A stretch of 17,856 nucleotides of DNA, taken from BPIH01 sp042408925. Its GTDB lineage: Bacteria > Chloroflexota > Limnocylindria > Limnocylindrales > CSP1-4. Of this stretch, positions 12,740 to 17,856 are shown piece after piece. The first letter of the stretch is position 1, and each line of letters starts with the position of its first letter. The position numbers and the translations under genes are program-made. Where the stretch lies: the NCBI GenBank assembly GCA_042408925.1, contig JBHOQO010000080.1:1-17856 (forward strand), in the 5' to 3' direction. The notes under the pieces were generated by a model. It had not been told where the DNA came from. It was given only the letters and a program-made list of their open reading frames with translations, and ran no database searches.

Positions 12740-14127
12740 CCGCGCCGCTCAGGGCCGAAGCGCCCGAGACCGCCCCTCCTTCGACGACGCCGCCCGCCGG
12801 CGGGGACGAGCGGATCGAGCGGGCGGCCGAGGTCGCCGACGCCCGGACGCTGCGACGGGTCGGCTGGCGGCTCGTCCTCTGGGCCGGCGGCTCGATGCTT
12901 GCCGTCCTCCTCGTCCTCGGGACGATCCTCTACGCCGCGGTCGCCCGGTCCCTCGAAGCGAGCGGGGTCGCCACGCTCGACGCCCGGGCCGACGCCATCG
13001 CCGAGCTCATCGAGGACCCGAGCCGACCTCCGCAGATCGGCCTCGCCTTCGGCGGGCGCGGCTCGGGAACCTTCGCCCTCCTCCTTCGACCGAACGGCCA
13101 GCCGCTCGTCCTCCCGGCGACCCAGCTCCCGGCCGGCCTACCGGATCTCGAGTCGGCGACGGCGGCGCTGGCGAACGGGCGGGACGTCCGGACGCTCCGG
13201 ATCGGGGACGTCCCCGTCCGGATCCTGAGCGAACGGATCACGGCCCGGCGCCTCGGCGACCTCGTCGTTCAGGTCGTCGGCGACCGGACGGCCGAGCAAC
13301 GGACCCTCGACGTCCTCCGGATCATCCTCCTCGTCGGGAGCCTCCTCGCCGCGGTCGGGGCGGGGGCCGCCGCTGCCTGGTACAGCCGCTGGGCGCTCGT
13401 CCCGGTCCGGGACGCCCTCGCCGCCCAGCGGGCCGCCCTGCGGCGACAGCGGCAGTTCGCCGCCGACGCGAGCCACGAGCTGCGGACCCCGCTGGCGGTC
13501 ATCGCCAGCGCCCTCGAGTACCTGCGCCGCCACCCGGAGCGGCGGGTCGAGGAGGTCGCCGACACCCTCGACGACATCGGCGCCGAGACCGGACGCCTCG
13601 GGCGACTCGTCGACGATCTCCTCCTGCTGGCGCGGTCCGATTCGGGTGCGGTCAGCCTGGAGCGCCTGCCGGTCGACCTCGGGGCGGTCGCGGGCGAAGC
13701 CGTCGCCTCGATGGCGAAGCTCGCCGAGGAGCGGGGCGTGACGGTCGAGCTCCGCGCCCGGCCGAGCCTCGTCGAGGGTGATGCCGCCCGCCTCCGCCAG
13801 CTCGTCGGGAACCTCCTCGACAACGCGATCCGGCACGCCCCGACCGGCGGTCGGGTCTGGTGCACGGTCGACGGCGACGCCGGGAGTGTCGAGCTGACGG
13901 TCGAGGACGACGGGCCCGGGATCCGGCCGGAGCACCTGCCGCGGGTCTTCGATCGCTTCTGGCGGGCGCCCGGGTCGCCGGGCGAGGGGAGCGGTCTGGG
14001 GCTCGCCATCGCCGCCTGGATCGTCGAGCGCCACGGCGGGCGGATCTCGGCCGCGAACCGGCCCGAGGGCGGCGCCCGGTTTACCGTCCGTCTGCCGCGC
14101 CTCGTCGTCCCGGCCGGCGGGCGTTGA
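12736..14127 (+). CDS. sensor histidine kinase (HisKA / HATPase_c)
   Basis: The 463-residue kinase pairs with the upstream regulator. The start GTG 12736 overlaps its stop (GTGA), so translation is coupled. A Pro/Ala-rich N-terminus (1-38) precedes TM1 (about 46-70). An extracytoplasmic sensor region of about 115 residues (about 75-190) follows, then TM2 (about 193-216). The juxtamembrane segment reads directly into HisKA. The H-box ASHELRTPL has the phosphoaccepting His247. The N-box NLLDNAIRHAP (Asn363), G1 DDGPGI (391-396), F-box FDRFWRAP and G2 GSGLGLAIA are all intact. There is no clear HAMP domain beyond the short linker WYSRWALVPVRDAL. The sensor region has no recognised ligand motif. 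The layout resembles envelope-stress or cell-wall sensing kinases, but the signal is unknown. Confidence 0.95.
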   Translation: MTAPLRAEAPETAPPSTTPPAGGDERIERAAEVADARTLRRVGWRLVLWAGGSMLAVLLVLGTILYAAVARSLEASGVATLDARADAIAELIEDPSRPPQIGLAFGGRGSGTFALLLRPNGQPLVLPATQLPAGLPDLESATAALANGRDVRTLRIGDVPVRILSERITARRLGDLVVQVVGDRTAEQRTLDVLRIILLVGSLLAAVGAGAAAAWYSRWALVPVRDALAAQRAALRRQRQFAADASHELRTPLAVIASALEYLRRHPERRVEEVADTLDDIGAETGRLGRLVDDLLLLARSDSGAVSLERLPVDLGAVAGEAVASMAKLAEERGVTVELRARPSLVEGDAARLRQLVGNLLDNAIRHAPTGGRVWCTVDGDAGSVELTVEDDGPGIRPEHLPRVFDRFWRAPGSPGEGSGLGLAIAAWIVERHGGRISAANRPEGGARFTVRLPRLVVPAGGR

Positions 14128-14139
14128 CGGCCCGGGCCG
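14128..14139. terminator. palindrome between convergent kinase and PAC2 genes
   Basis: CGGCCCGGGCCG is a perfect 12-nt palindrome immediately after the kinase stop, in the 39-nt gap before the convergent PAC2 gene. It might act in termination for either side, but it has no loop or T-tract, so support is weak. Confidence 0.25.
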
Positions 14140-14166
14140 ACCCCGCGTTCCGGGCGGCCGCGCGCC

Positions 14167-15039
14167 TCAGCGCGACGGGCCGGGCGAGGCGCCCCCGTTG
14201 CCGCGCTCCCGGAGGAAGCGCTCGATCTCACTGATGAGGTCCTCGCCCGAGGGGAGGCGGGCCTCGTCGACCATCGCCTCCAGGCGCTCGACGTACGAGC
14301 GGGTCGCGTCGTCGACGGCGGCCGCGGTGTCGAGCCGGGTCCGGAGCTGACGGGCCTGCTCGTCGAGGTCGCCGAGGGGGGCCGGCACGCCGAGGTGGCG
14401 ACCGACCGCTCGGAGGAGCTCGGCCGCCGCGGCGGGGTAGGGGCCCGAGACGTAGTGGGGGATCTGGGCGAAGTAGCCGAGGGCCGGGACGCCCGCGGCG
14501 GCGACGGCGTGCTCGAGGACGGAGATTGCCGCCGAGGGGACCCGGAGCGTCCCTTCGGGACCGGGTTCGACGCCGCCGCGGAGGAGGTTCGGTCGCGATG
14601 CGGTCCCGAGGATCGGCACCGGGCGGGTGTGGGGGACCGCGGCCGGGATGGCGCCGAGGCTGATCCATTCCCGGACCCCGAGGGCCTCGACGAGCTCGAG
14701 GACCGCCCGGGTCAGTGCCCGCCAGCGGTAGTCCGGTTCGGCGCCCGAGAAGACGAGGAGCTCGTGGTCCCCGAGGCGGGCGCGGCGGATCGTCAGCGAC
14801 GGCCACGTCAGGCGGGCAAGGCGGCCGTCGACGATCTCGAGGGTCGGTCGGCGGGCCCGGTAGTCGAAGAGGGCGTCGGGGTCGAAGCTGACGACGACCG
14901 GACCGTCGCCGGCGAGGTGCTCGGCCGCGGTTGTCGCCGCCACCCCGGCGTCGACCCAGGTGTCGAAGGCGGCGACGAGGATGCTCGCCCCGAGCCGGCC
15001 TCGCTCGGCGACGGGCTCGTGGATCTCGTAGAGGCGCAC
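14167..15039 (-). CDS. PAC2 family protein (proteasome assembly chaperone-like)
   Basis: The 290-residue protein shows the PAC2 family pattern. It has a central AFDTWVDAGVAATTAAEHL segment, VVVSFDPDALFDYRARRP with the family's aspartate/tyrosine motif, and LLVFSGAEPDYRW. A C-terminal helical region (PHYVSGPYPAAAAELLRAVGRHL) is followed by a long coiled stretch. PAC2 proteins are related to eukaryotic proteasome assembly chaperones and are common in actinobacteria and archaea; the bacterial role is unsettled. There is no proteasome subunit in this window, so a link is only suggested. The start is GTG 15039: a TAGACT box on the minus strand (15052-15047) ends 7 nt upstream and there is no SD. 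The last 15 residues are Gly/Ser/Pro-rich and probably disordered. It converges on the kinase gene. Confidence 0.88.
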   Translation of the reverse strand: MRLYEIHEPVAERGRLGASILVAAFDTWVDAGVAATTAAEHLAGDGPVVVSFDPDALFDYRARRPTLEIVDGRLARLTWPSLTIRRARLGDHELLVFSGAEPDYRWRALTRAVLELVEALGVREWISLGAIPAAVPHTRPVPILGTASRPNLLRGGVEPGPEGTLRVPSAAISVLEHAVAAAGVPALGYFAQIPHYVSGPYPAAAAELLRAVGRHLGVPAPLGDLDEQARQLRTRLDTAAAVDDATRSYVERLEAMVDEARLPSGEDLISEIERFLRERGNGGASPGPSR

Positions 15040-15046
15040 GGAGCGA

Positions 15047-15052
15047 AGTCTA
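15047..15052 (-). promoter_or_regulatory. -10 box for leaderless PAC2 mRNA
   Basis: On the minus strand TAGACT is followed by 7 nt and then the GTG start at 15039. There is no Shine-Dalgarno. The rest of the gap to the DUF1918 stop (15053-15138) holds nothing I can identify. Confidence 0.5.
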
Positions 15053-15138
15053 CGGGCCGCGCCCGGCTCCGGGGGTCGCCCTTCCGGCCGGCACCCCCGG
15101 TCCGGCTCCGGTCGACTCCGGCGCCTCGCCCCGAAGGG

Positions 15139-15342
15139 CTAGCCGGCCTTCGTCGGCTCGGCGCTCACGATCCGGGCGCTGCCGGCTGCCGGGCGGATCT
15201 CGCTTTCGTGGCCGTCGTCCCAGCGGACCCGATAGCGCGTCCCGAGGGGCGACTCGATGATCTCGAGGATCTCGCCCTCCCGGGCCGGCTGGCCCACCTT
15301 CTCGGACTCGACGATGATGCGGTCTCCGACCTTGGCGGTCAT
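15139..15342 (-). CDS. DUF1918 domain protein, small SH3-like barrel
   Basis: This 67-residue protein has the DUF1918 form: MTAKVGDRIIVESEKVG, then REGEILEIIESPLGTRYRVRWDDGHESEIRP, ending with a short Pro/Thr tail. The family is common in actinobacteria and related high-GC bacteria and folds as an SH3-type barrel. Function is unknown; a nucleic-acid or protein-binding role is inferred from the fold alone. The start is ATG 15342, supported by the strong SD AAAGGAGGTG on the minus strand (15358-15349), about 7 nt upstream. Longer in-frame starts to 15402 were rejected because the SD sits inside them. The gene lies 235 nt downstream of rpoD on the same strand and is probably a separate unit. Confidence 0.93.
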   Translation of the reverse strand: MTAKVGDRIIVESEKVGQPAREGEILEIIESPLGTRYRVRWDDGHESEIRPAAGSARIVSAEPTKAG

Positions 15343-15577
15343 CCGAGTCACCTCCTTTGCCGCGTCTGGTACCCGCCGGGGCGACGGGTCGGCGTCGGGC
15401 AAAGGATGAGGCGGCCGACGCCGGCGAGATCCCGCACCCCGTCAGGCGTCGCCATCATGATCGCGACTTCGGGGTCGCTCGGCAAGGGCCATCCGTCCCG
15501 CCGAGCAGGTAGGCCTCGGTCCGGGGGGCGACGGCCGTGCCCCGGGCGGACCGGCGGGCGGTCGAGCCCAGCGGCGG
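15343..15577 (-). other. intergenic region between rpoD and the DUF1918 gene
   Basis: This 235-nt stretch contains the rpoD terminator-like hairpin (15517-15553) and the SD of the DUF1918 gene. A TACCAG hexamer (minus, 15371-15366) may be a weak -10 for that gene. A 36-codon frame at 15348-15458 was not accepted as a gene. Confidence 0.45.
15517..15553 (-). terminator. rpoD terminator-like hairpin
   Basis: CGGTCCG (15517-15523) pairs with CGGACCG (15547-15553). Inner G-rich and C-rich segments (GGGGGC / GCCCC) extend the stem imperfectly around a GACGGCCGT loop. It lies 25 nt after the sigma factor stop codon on the minus strand. Confidence 0.5.
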
Positions 15578-17191
15578 CTAGGCGGCGTACTCGCGGAGCT
15601 TCCGGCTTCGGGACGGGTGGCGGAGCTTCCGGAGCGCCCGGGCCTCGATCTGGCGGATCCGCTCGCGGGTCAGGCCGAAGGCCCGGCCGACCTCCTCGAG
15701 TGTTCGCGGATGGCCGTCGTCGAGCCCGAAGCGGAGCCGGATGACCCGCTGCTCGCGACCGTCGAGGCTCGCGAGGACTGCGGCGAGCTGTTCCTTGAGG
15801 AGCTTGTCCGAGACCGCGTCGAGGGGGGCGACCGCGTTCGGGTCTTCGATGAGCTCGCCGAGGGAGGTGTCCTGCTCCTCGCCGATCGGCATGTCGAGGG
15901 ACACCGGGTCGCGGCCGAAGCGCTGGATCTCCTCGACTCGTTCGGCCGTCATCGCCGTCCGCGGATCCTCCGAAAGGAGGGCGGCGATCTCCTCCGAGGT
16001 CGGCGGCCGCCCGAGCTTGGCGGTCAGCTCGCGAGTCGCGCGGGCGACGCGGCCCATCGTCTCGACCATGTGGACGGGGATCCGGATCGTCCGCGACTGG
16101 TCGGCGAGGCCGCGCTGGATCGCCTGGCGGATCCACCAGGTCGCGTACGTCGAGAACTTGAAGCCGCGCTCGTACTCGAACTTGTCGACCGCCCGCATGA
16201 GGCCGGCGTTCCCCTCCTGGATGAGGTCGAGGAGGCCCATGCCGCGCTTCATGTACTTCTTGGCGACCGAGACGACGAGCCGCAGGTTCGCCGTCGTCAG
16301 GTGGTCGCGAGACCGCTTGCCGAGCTCGACGAGGGTGCCGGCGGGCTGGCTCCCGGGCTCGGCGTCGGGGCGGTAGCCCATCTCGGCGAGGAGCGGGGCG
16401 TCGTTCCCGGCCTCGATCCAGCGCCGGATCGCCGGCAGGGCGACGGCGTCGCGGGCCCAATCGAAGAGGGCCCGGAGGGCGGGATGATGGCGAATCTCCC
16501 CGTCGCTCGTGCCGAGGACGCCGTGGAGCCAGTCGAGGAGCTCGAGGAACGACTCGGGGTCACGCCGCCCGTCGTAGGCGGCCCGGAACTCCCGGGCCCG
16601 CTCGAGGATCGCCTTGAGCTCCGGCGACTCGGCTTCGGCGAGGGCCGCCTCGAGGTCGAGGCTCGGCGGGGCCCCAAAGAGGTCCCGGGCGCCCGGGTCG
16701 GCGAGCGCCGAGCGCACGATCCGATGTGCCTCCTCGCCGTACGGGAGCGTGTATTCGGCTCGCTTCGCGCGGGTCTTCGCCTCGGTGTCGTGGAGCGTCC
16801 ACTCGTGGAGGTTGAGGATCGCCTTCCAGGGCTCGGCGACGATCTGGCGCCCGAGCTCCATCCCCTTCGCGAGGACGACCTCCTCCTCCGCGGTCAGGAG
16901 CGGCACGCGGGCGATCTCCCGGAGGTAGAGGCGGACCGAATCGTCGGTGTCGGATTCCTCCTCCTCTTCCTCCTCGTGGGCGGCCTCGATCTCCTCGGCC
17001 TCGCCGGCGCCCGGCACGAGCCCGAGCTCGGCGGCCTCGTCCTCGGCCAGGAGCTCGGCCTCGTCCTCGACGATGTCGAGGAGGTCGGGGTCGTCGGTGT
17101 CGAGGGGGTCGAGGCCGACCGCCGGGTCGGCGGCCAGGTCGGCCGTCACCTCATCGATCGGTTCGTGGATGTCGTCGTGCAGGTCGAGCAA
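15578..17191 (-). CDS. rpoD: primary sigma factor RpoD (SigA)
   Basis: The 537-residue product is a group 1 sigma-70 factor. An acidic N-terminus with seven consecutive glutamates (about 73-79) leads to region 1.2 (DSVRLYLREIARVPLLT, 84-100). A non-conserved insert of about 170 residues (116-285) follows. Region 2 (about 290-372) contains NLRLVVSVAKKYMKRGMGLLDLIQEGN, FSTYATWWIRQAI for -10 recognition and melting, and SRTIRIPVH. Region 3 follows. Region 4 (about 465-537) has REQRVIRLRFGL and the helix-turn-helix TLEEVGRAFGLTRERIRQIE, which reads the -35. The start is placed at TTG 17191, with GGAG at 17200-17197 and a 5-nt spacer. This is uncertain: GTG 17149 is an alternative, and the open frame back to 17332 is probably untranslated leader. 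A promoter at 17356-17385 gives a leader of about 158 nt. Confidence 0.95.
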   Translation of the reverse strand: MLDLHDDIHEPIDEVTADLAADPAVGLDPLDTDDPDLLDIVEDEAELLAEDEAAELGLVPGAGEAEEIEAAHEEEEEEESDTDDSVRLYLREIARVPLLTAEEEVVLAKGMELGRQIVAEPWKAILNLHEWTLHDTEAKTRAKRAEYTLPYGEEAHRIVRSALADPGARDLFGAPPSLDLEAALAEAESPELKAILERAREFRAAYDGRRDPESFLELLDWLHGVLGTSDGEIRHHPALRALFDWARDAVALPAIRRWIEAGNDAPLLAEMGYRPDAEPGSQPAGTLVELGKRSRDHLTTANLRLVVSVAKKYMKRGMGLLDLIQEGNAGLMRAVDKFEYERGFKFSTYATWWIRQAIQRGLADQSRTIRIPVHMVETMGRVARATRELTAKLGRPPTSEEIAALLSEDPRTAMTAERVEEIQRFGRDPVSLDMPIGEEQDTSLGELIEDPNAVAPLDAVSDKLLKEQLAAVLASLDGREQRVIRLRFGLDDGHPRTLEEVGRAFGLTRERIRQIEARALRKLRHPSRSRKLREYAA

Positions 17192-17323
17192 GGTGGCTCC
17201 ATCTCGGTTGCCGCGGGGCCGTCGAGCGACCCCGGGCGATTGTTGCGGGGAGGGAAGCGGACACCGCCGCCCACCGGTGCCGGTGCGTGCGCCCGCCCCC
17301 ACCCGGACCGGACACACGAACAG

Positions 17324-17344
17324 GCGTGTCAAGGGGTGACACGC
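17324..17344. promoter_or_regulatory. perfect 8-bp inverted repeat just downstream of the rpoD promoter
   Basis: GCGTGTCA (17324-17331) and TGACACGC (17337-17344) are exact reverse complements around AGGGG. They lie about 5-25 nt after the predicted transcription start of rpoD, where a repressor would block transcription or an RNA hairpin would form. It does not match the CIRCE, HAIR or LexA operators that I know. Confidence 0.5.
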
Positions 17345-17355
17345 CGGTCACGCTC

Positions 17356-17385
17356 ATTCTAGGGGAAATCCCCGATCCTTGACAA
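17356..17385 (-). promoter_or_regulatory. rpoD promoter
   Basis: On the minus strand TTGTCA (17385-17380) and TAGAAT (17361-17356) are 18 bp apart. The spacer is mostly the dyad GGGGAAATCCCC (17362-17373), possibly an operator. The -35 lies in an interrupted palindrome, CCTTG-A-CAAGG. Transcription would begin near 17349. Confidence 0.7.
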
Positions 17386-17497
17386 GGTCCCGTCCGGCTC
17401 TGGGTCCGCATCCCAACGCCGGTGCGGTCCGGCCAGCCCCTTGCCTCGGGTGTGCGCCGGGTGCACGGAACGGCCGATCACCAGATCCCGCCGCCAG

Positions 17498-17527
17498 CCT
17501 CCGCCGGCCCACGAGGGCCGGCGGAGG
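17498..17527 (-). terminator. perfect 13-bp hairpin downstream of nrdJ
   Basis: CCTCCGCCGGCCC (17498-17510) and GGGCCGGCGGAGG (17515-17527) are exact complements around an ACGA loop, 46 nt past the nrdJ stop. It likely ends the nrdJ transcript before the rpoD promoter. The rest of the interval 17386-17573 has no gene that I can support. Confidence 0.65.
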
Positions 17528-17573
17528 GATGCCTCCCCGTCGGTCTTGCCACCGCATGCTCCCGACGGCCCGA

Positions 17574-17856
17574 TCAGCTGCAGCCGCTCGTTGCTCCGCA
17601 GTTCAGGCACTTGTAGCAGCTCCCGTTCCGGACCATGATCGAGCCGCACTCGGGGCAGGACGGCGCGTCGGCTTGGGCCTGGAAGCTGACCTTCGTCCCG
17701 CCGAGGGAGAGGGCGAGTCCCGGTCCGCTCGGCAGGTGGCCGTTGCCGGCCCGGCCGTTCGTCGCCGGCCTTTCCGTCCCGGGCGCCTCGGCCGTGGCGG
17801 TCGCCGTCGCCCGCGGCGGCTCGGCGGCGGGCGGCTCGGCGGCGGGCGGCTCGGCC
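17574..17856 (-). CDS. nrdJ: vitamin B12-dependent ribonucleotide reductase, C-terminal fragment (runs off the window)
   Basis: The last 94 codons of a minus-strand gene are visible; the 5' part lies beyond 17856. The end is diagnostic for class II (adenosylcobalamin-dependent) ribonucleotide reductase. It has a CPECGSIMVRNGSCYKC segment with two zinc-ribbon-like Cys pairs, then LNCGATSGCS and the TGA at 17576-17574. In known enzymes the C-terminal cysteines shuttle electrons to the active site during reduction of ribonucleotides to deoxyribonucleotides. Before the Cys-rich end come a conserved-looking GLALSLGGTKVSFQAQADAP stretch and a Pro/Ala/Thr/Gly-rich linker with AEPPA repeats. No start codon is in view, so length and intactness are unknown. 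Confidence 0.9.
   Translation of the reverse strand, partial: AEPPAAEPPAAEPPRATATATAEAPGTERPATNGRAGNGHLPSGPGLALSLGGTKVSFQAQADAPSCPECGSIMVRNGSCYKCLNCGATSGCS
17815..17856. repeat. 15-bp tandem repeat within nrdJ, nearly three copies
   Basis: GGCGGCTCGGCGGCG occurs at 17815-17829 and 17830-17844, with a partial third copy at 17845-17856 reaching the window edge. On the coding strand it encodes the five-residue unit AEPPA in the linker before the C-terminal cysteine domain. Copy number may vary between strains. Confidence 0.75.

Noticed and set aside
15348..15458. 36-codon frame upstream of the DUF1918 gene
   Set aside because: There is no SD and no conserved-looking composition, and its end overlaps the DUF1918 SD. 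It may be chance.
17192..17332. 5' extension of rpoD to the TTG at 17332
   Set aside because: The extension overlaps the inverted repeat at 17324-17344, has no SD and a Pro/Arg/Gly composition, and is better read as the untranslated leader.
17386..17573. tRNA or other structured RNA between rpoD and nrdJ
   Set aside because: No T-arm signature, anticodon arrangement or known RNA motif was seen. Only the nrdJ-side hairpin stands out.
1..17856. CRISPR array, insertion sequence, integrase, attachment site or prophage genes
   Set aside because: No spaced repeats of suitable length, transposase motifs or tRNA-flanked duplications were seen. Base composition and codon use are uniform across the window.

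Overview
This is a very GC-rich bacterial chromosomal window (clearly above 70% G+C by eye). Nearly every position is C/G at codon position three, which creates long spurious open frames on the opposite strands. The gene set is housekeeping or accessory-core rather than mobile: a primary sigma factor, the 3' end of a B12-dependent ribonucleotide reductase, type I methionine aminopeptidase, a PAC2-family protein, a DUF1918 protein, an actinobacterial-type HhH-GPD protein and a DsbA-like secreted oxidoreductase. This mix, with several apparently leaderless genes, fits a Chloroflexota lineage (Limnocylindria-like) or, less likely, an Actinomycetota. The lineage is an inference from gene content, not a proven assignment. 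I see no transposase, integrase, CRISPR array, tRNA or rRNA.

Layout from left to right: (1) 1-280 is a compact transcription unit with promoter, Shine-Dalgarno (SD) site, a 38-residue secreted or membrane peptide and a perfect 15-bp hairpin. (2) 349-1529 holds an alpha/beta hydrolase and a six-helix membrane protein. (3) A GreA-type transcript cleavage factor with a long extra N-terminal domain (1546-2754, minus) diverges from a serine beta-lactamase-like hydrolase (2797-4146) across only 42 bp. (4) A hypothetical protein and a YbaK/EbsC deacylase follow, converging on a minus-strand series of DsbA-like protein, metallo-beta-lactamase-fold hydrolase and methionine aminopeptidase (7752 down to 5434). 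(5) From 7856 come a HhH-GPD protein and a degenerate GGDEF protein, then a DoxX membrane protein with a near-consensus promoter. (6) A small heat-shock protein is translationally coupled to a GT4 glycosyltransferase. (7) An OmpR-type response regulator and its histidine kinase overlap by 4 nt, with an 11-bp inverted repeat upstream. (8) A minus-strand block contains PAC2, DUF1918, the primary sigma factor and the nrdJ 3' end.

Two styles of gene start coexist. Six genes (hydrolase 349, GreA-like 2754, beta-lactamase-like 2797, ybaK 4862, HhH-GPD 7856, PAC2 15039) lack an SD and have a TANNNT hexamer ending 6-10 nt before the start codon, as expected of leaderless mRNAs. Others (small peptide, membrane protein 984, hypothetical 4288, DoxX, Hsp20, DUF1918) have good SD sites. 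Three sites (7-35, 9068-9096, 17356-17385 minus) have recognisable -35 and -10 boxes.

No complete novel multi-gene system such as defence, secretion or biosynthesis is evident. The items most worth a second look are the small peptide unit, the leaderless promoter pattern, the GreA fusion, the GGDEF protein that has lost its active site but keeps an RxxD I-site, and three unassigned operator-like inverted repeats (7798-7824, 11948-11982, 17324-17344).
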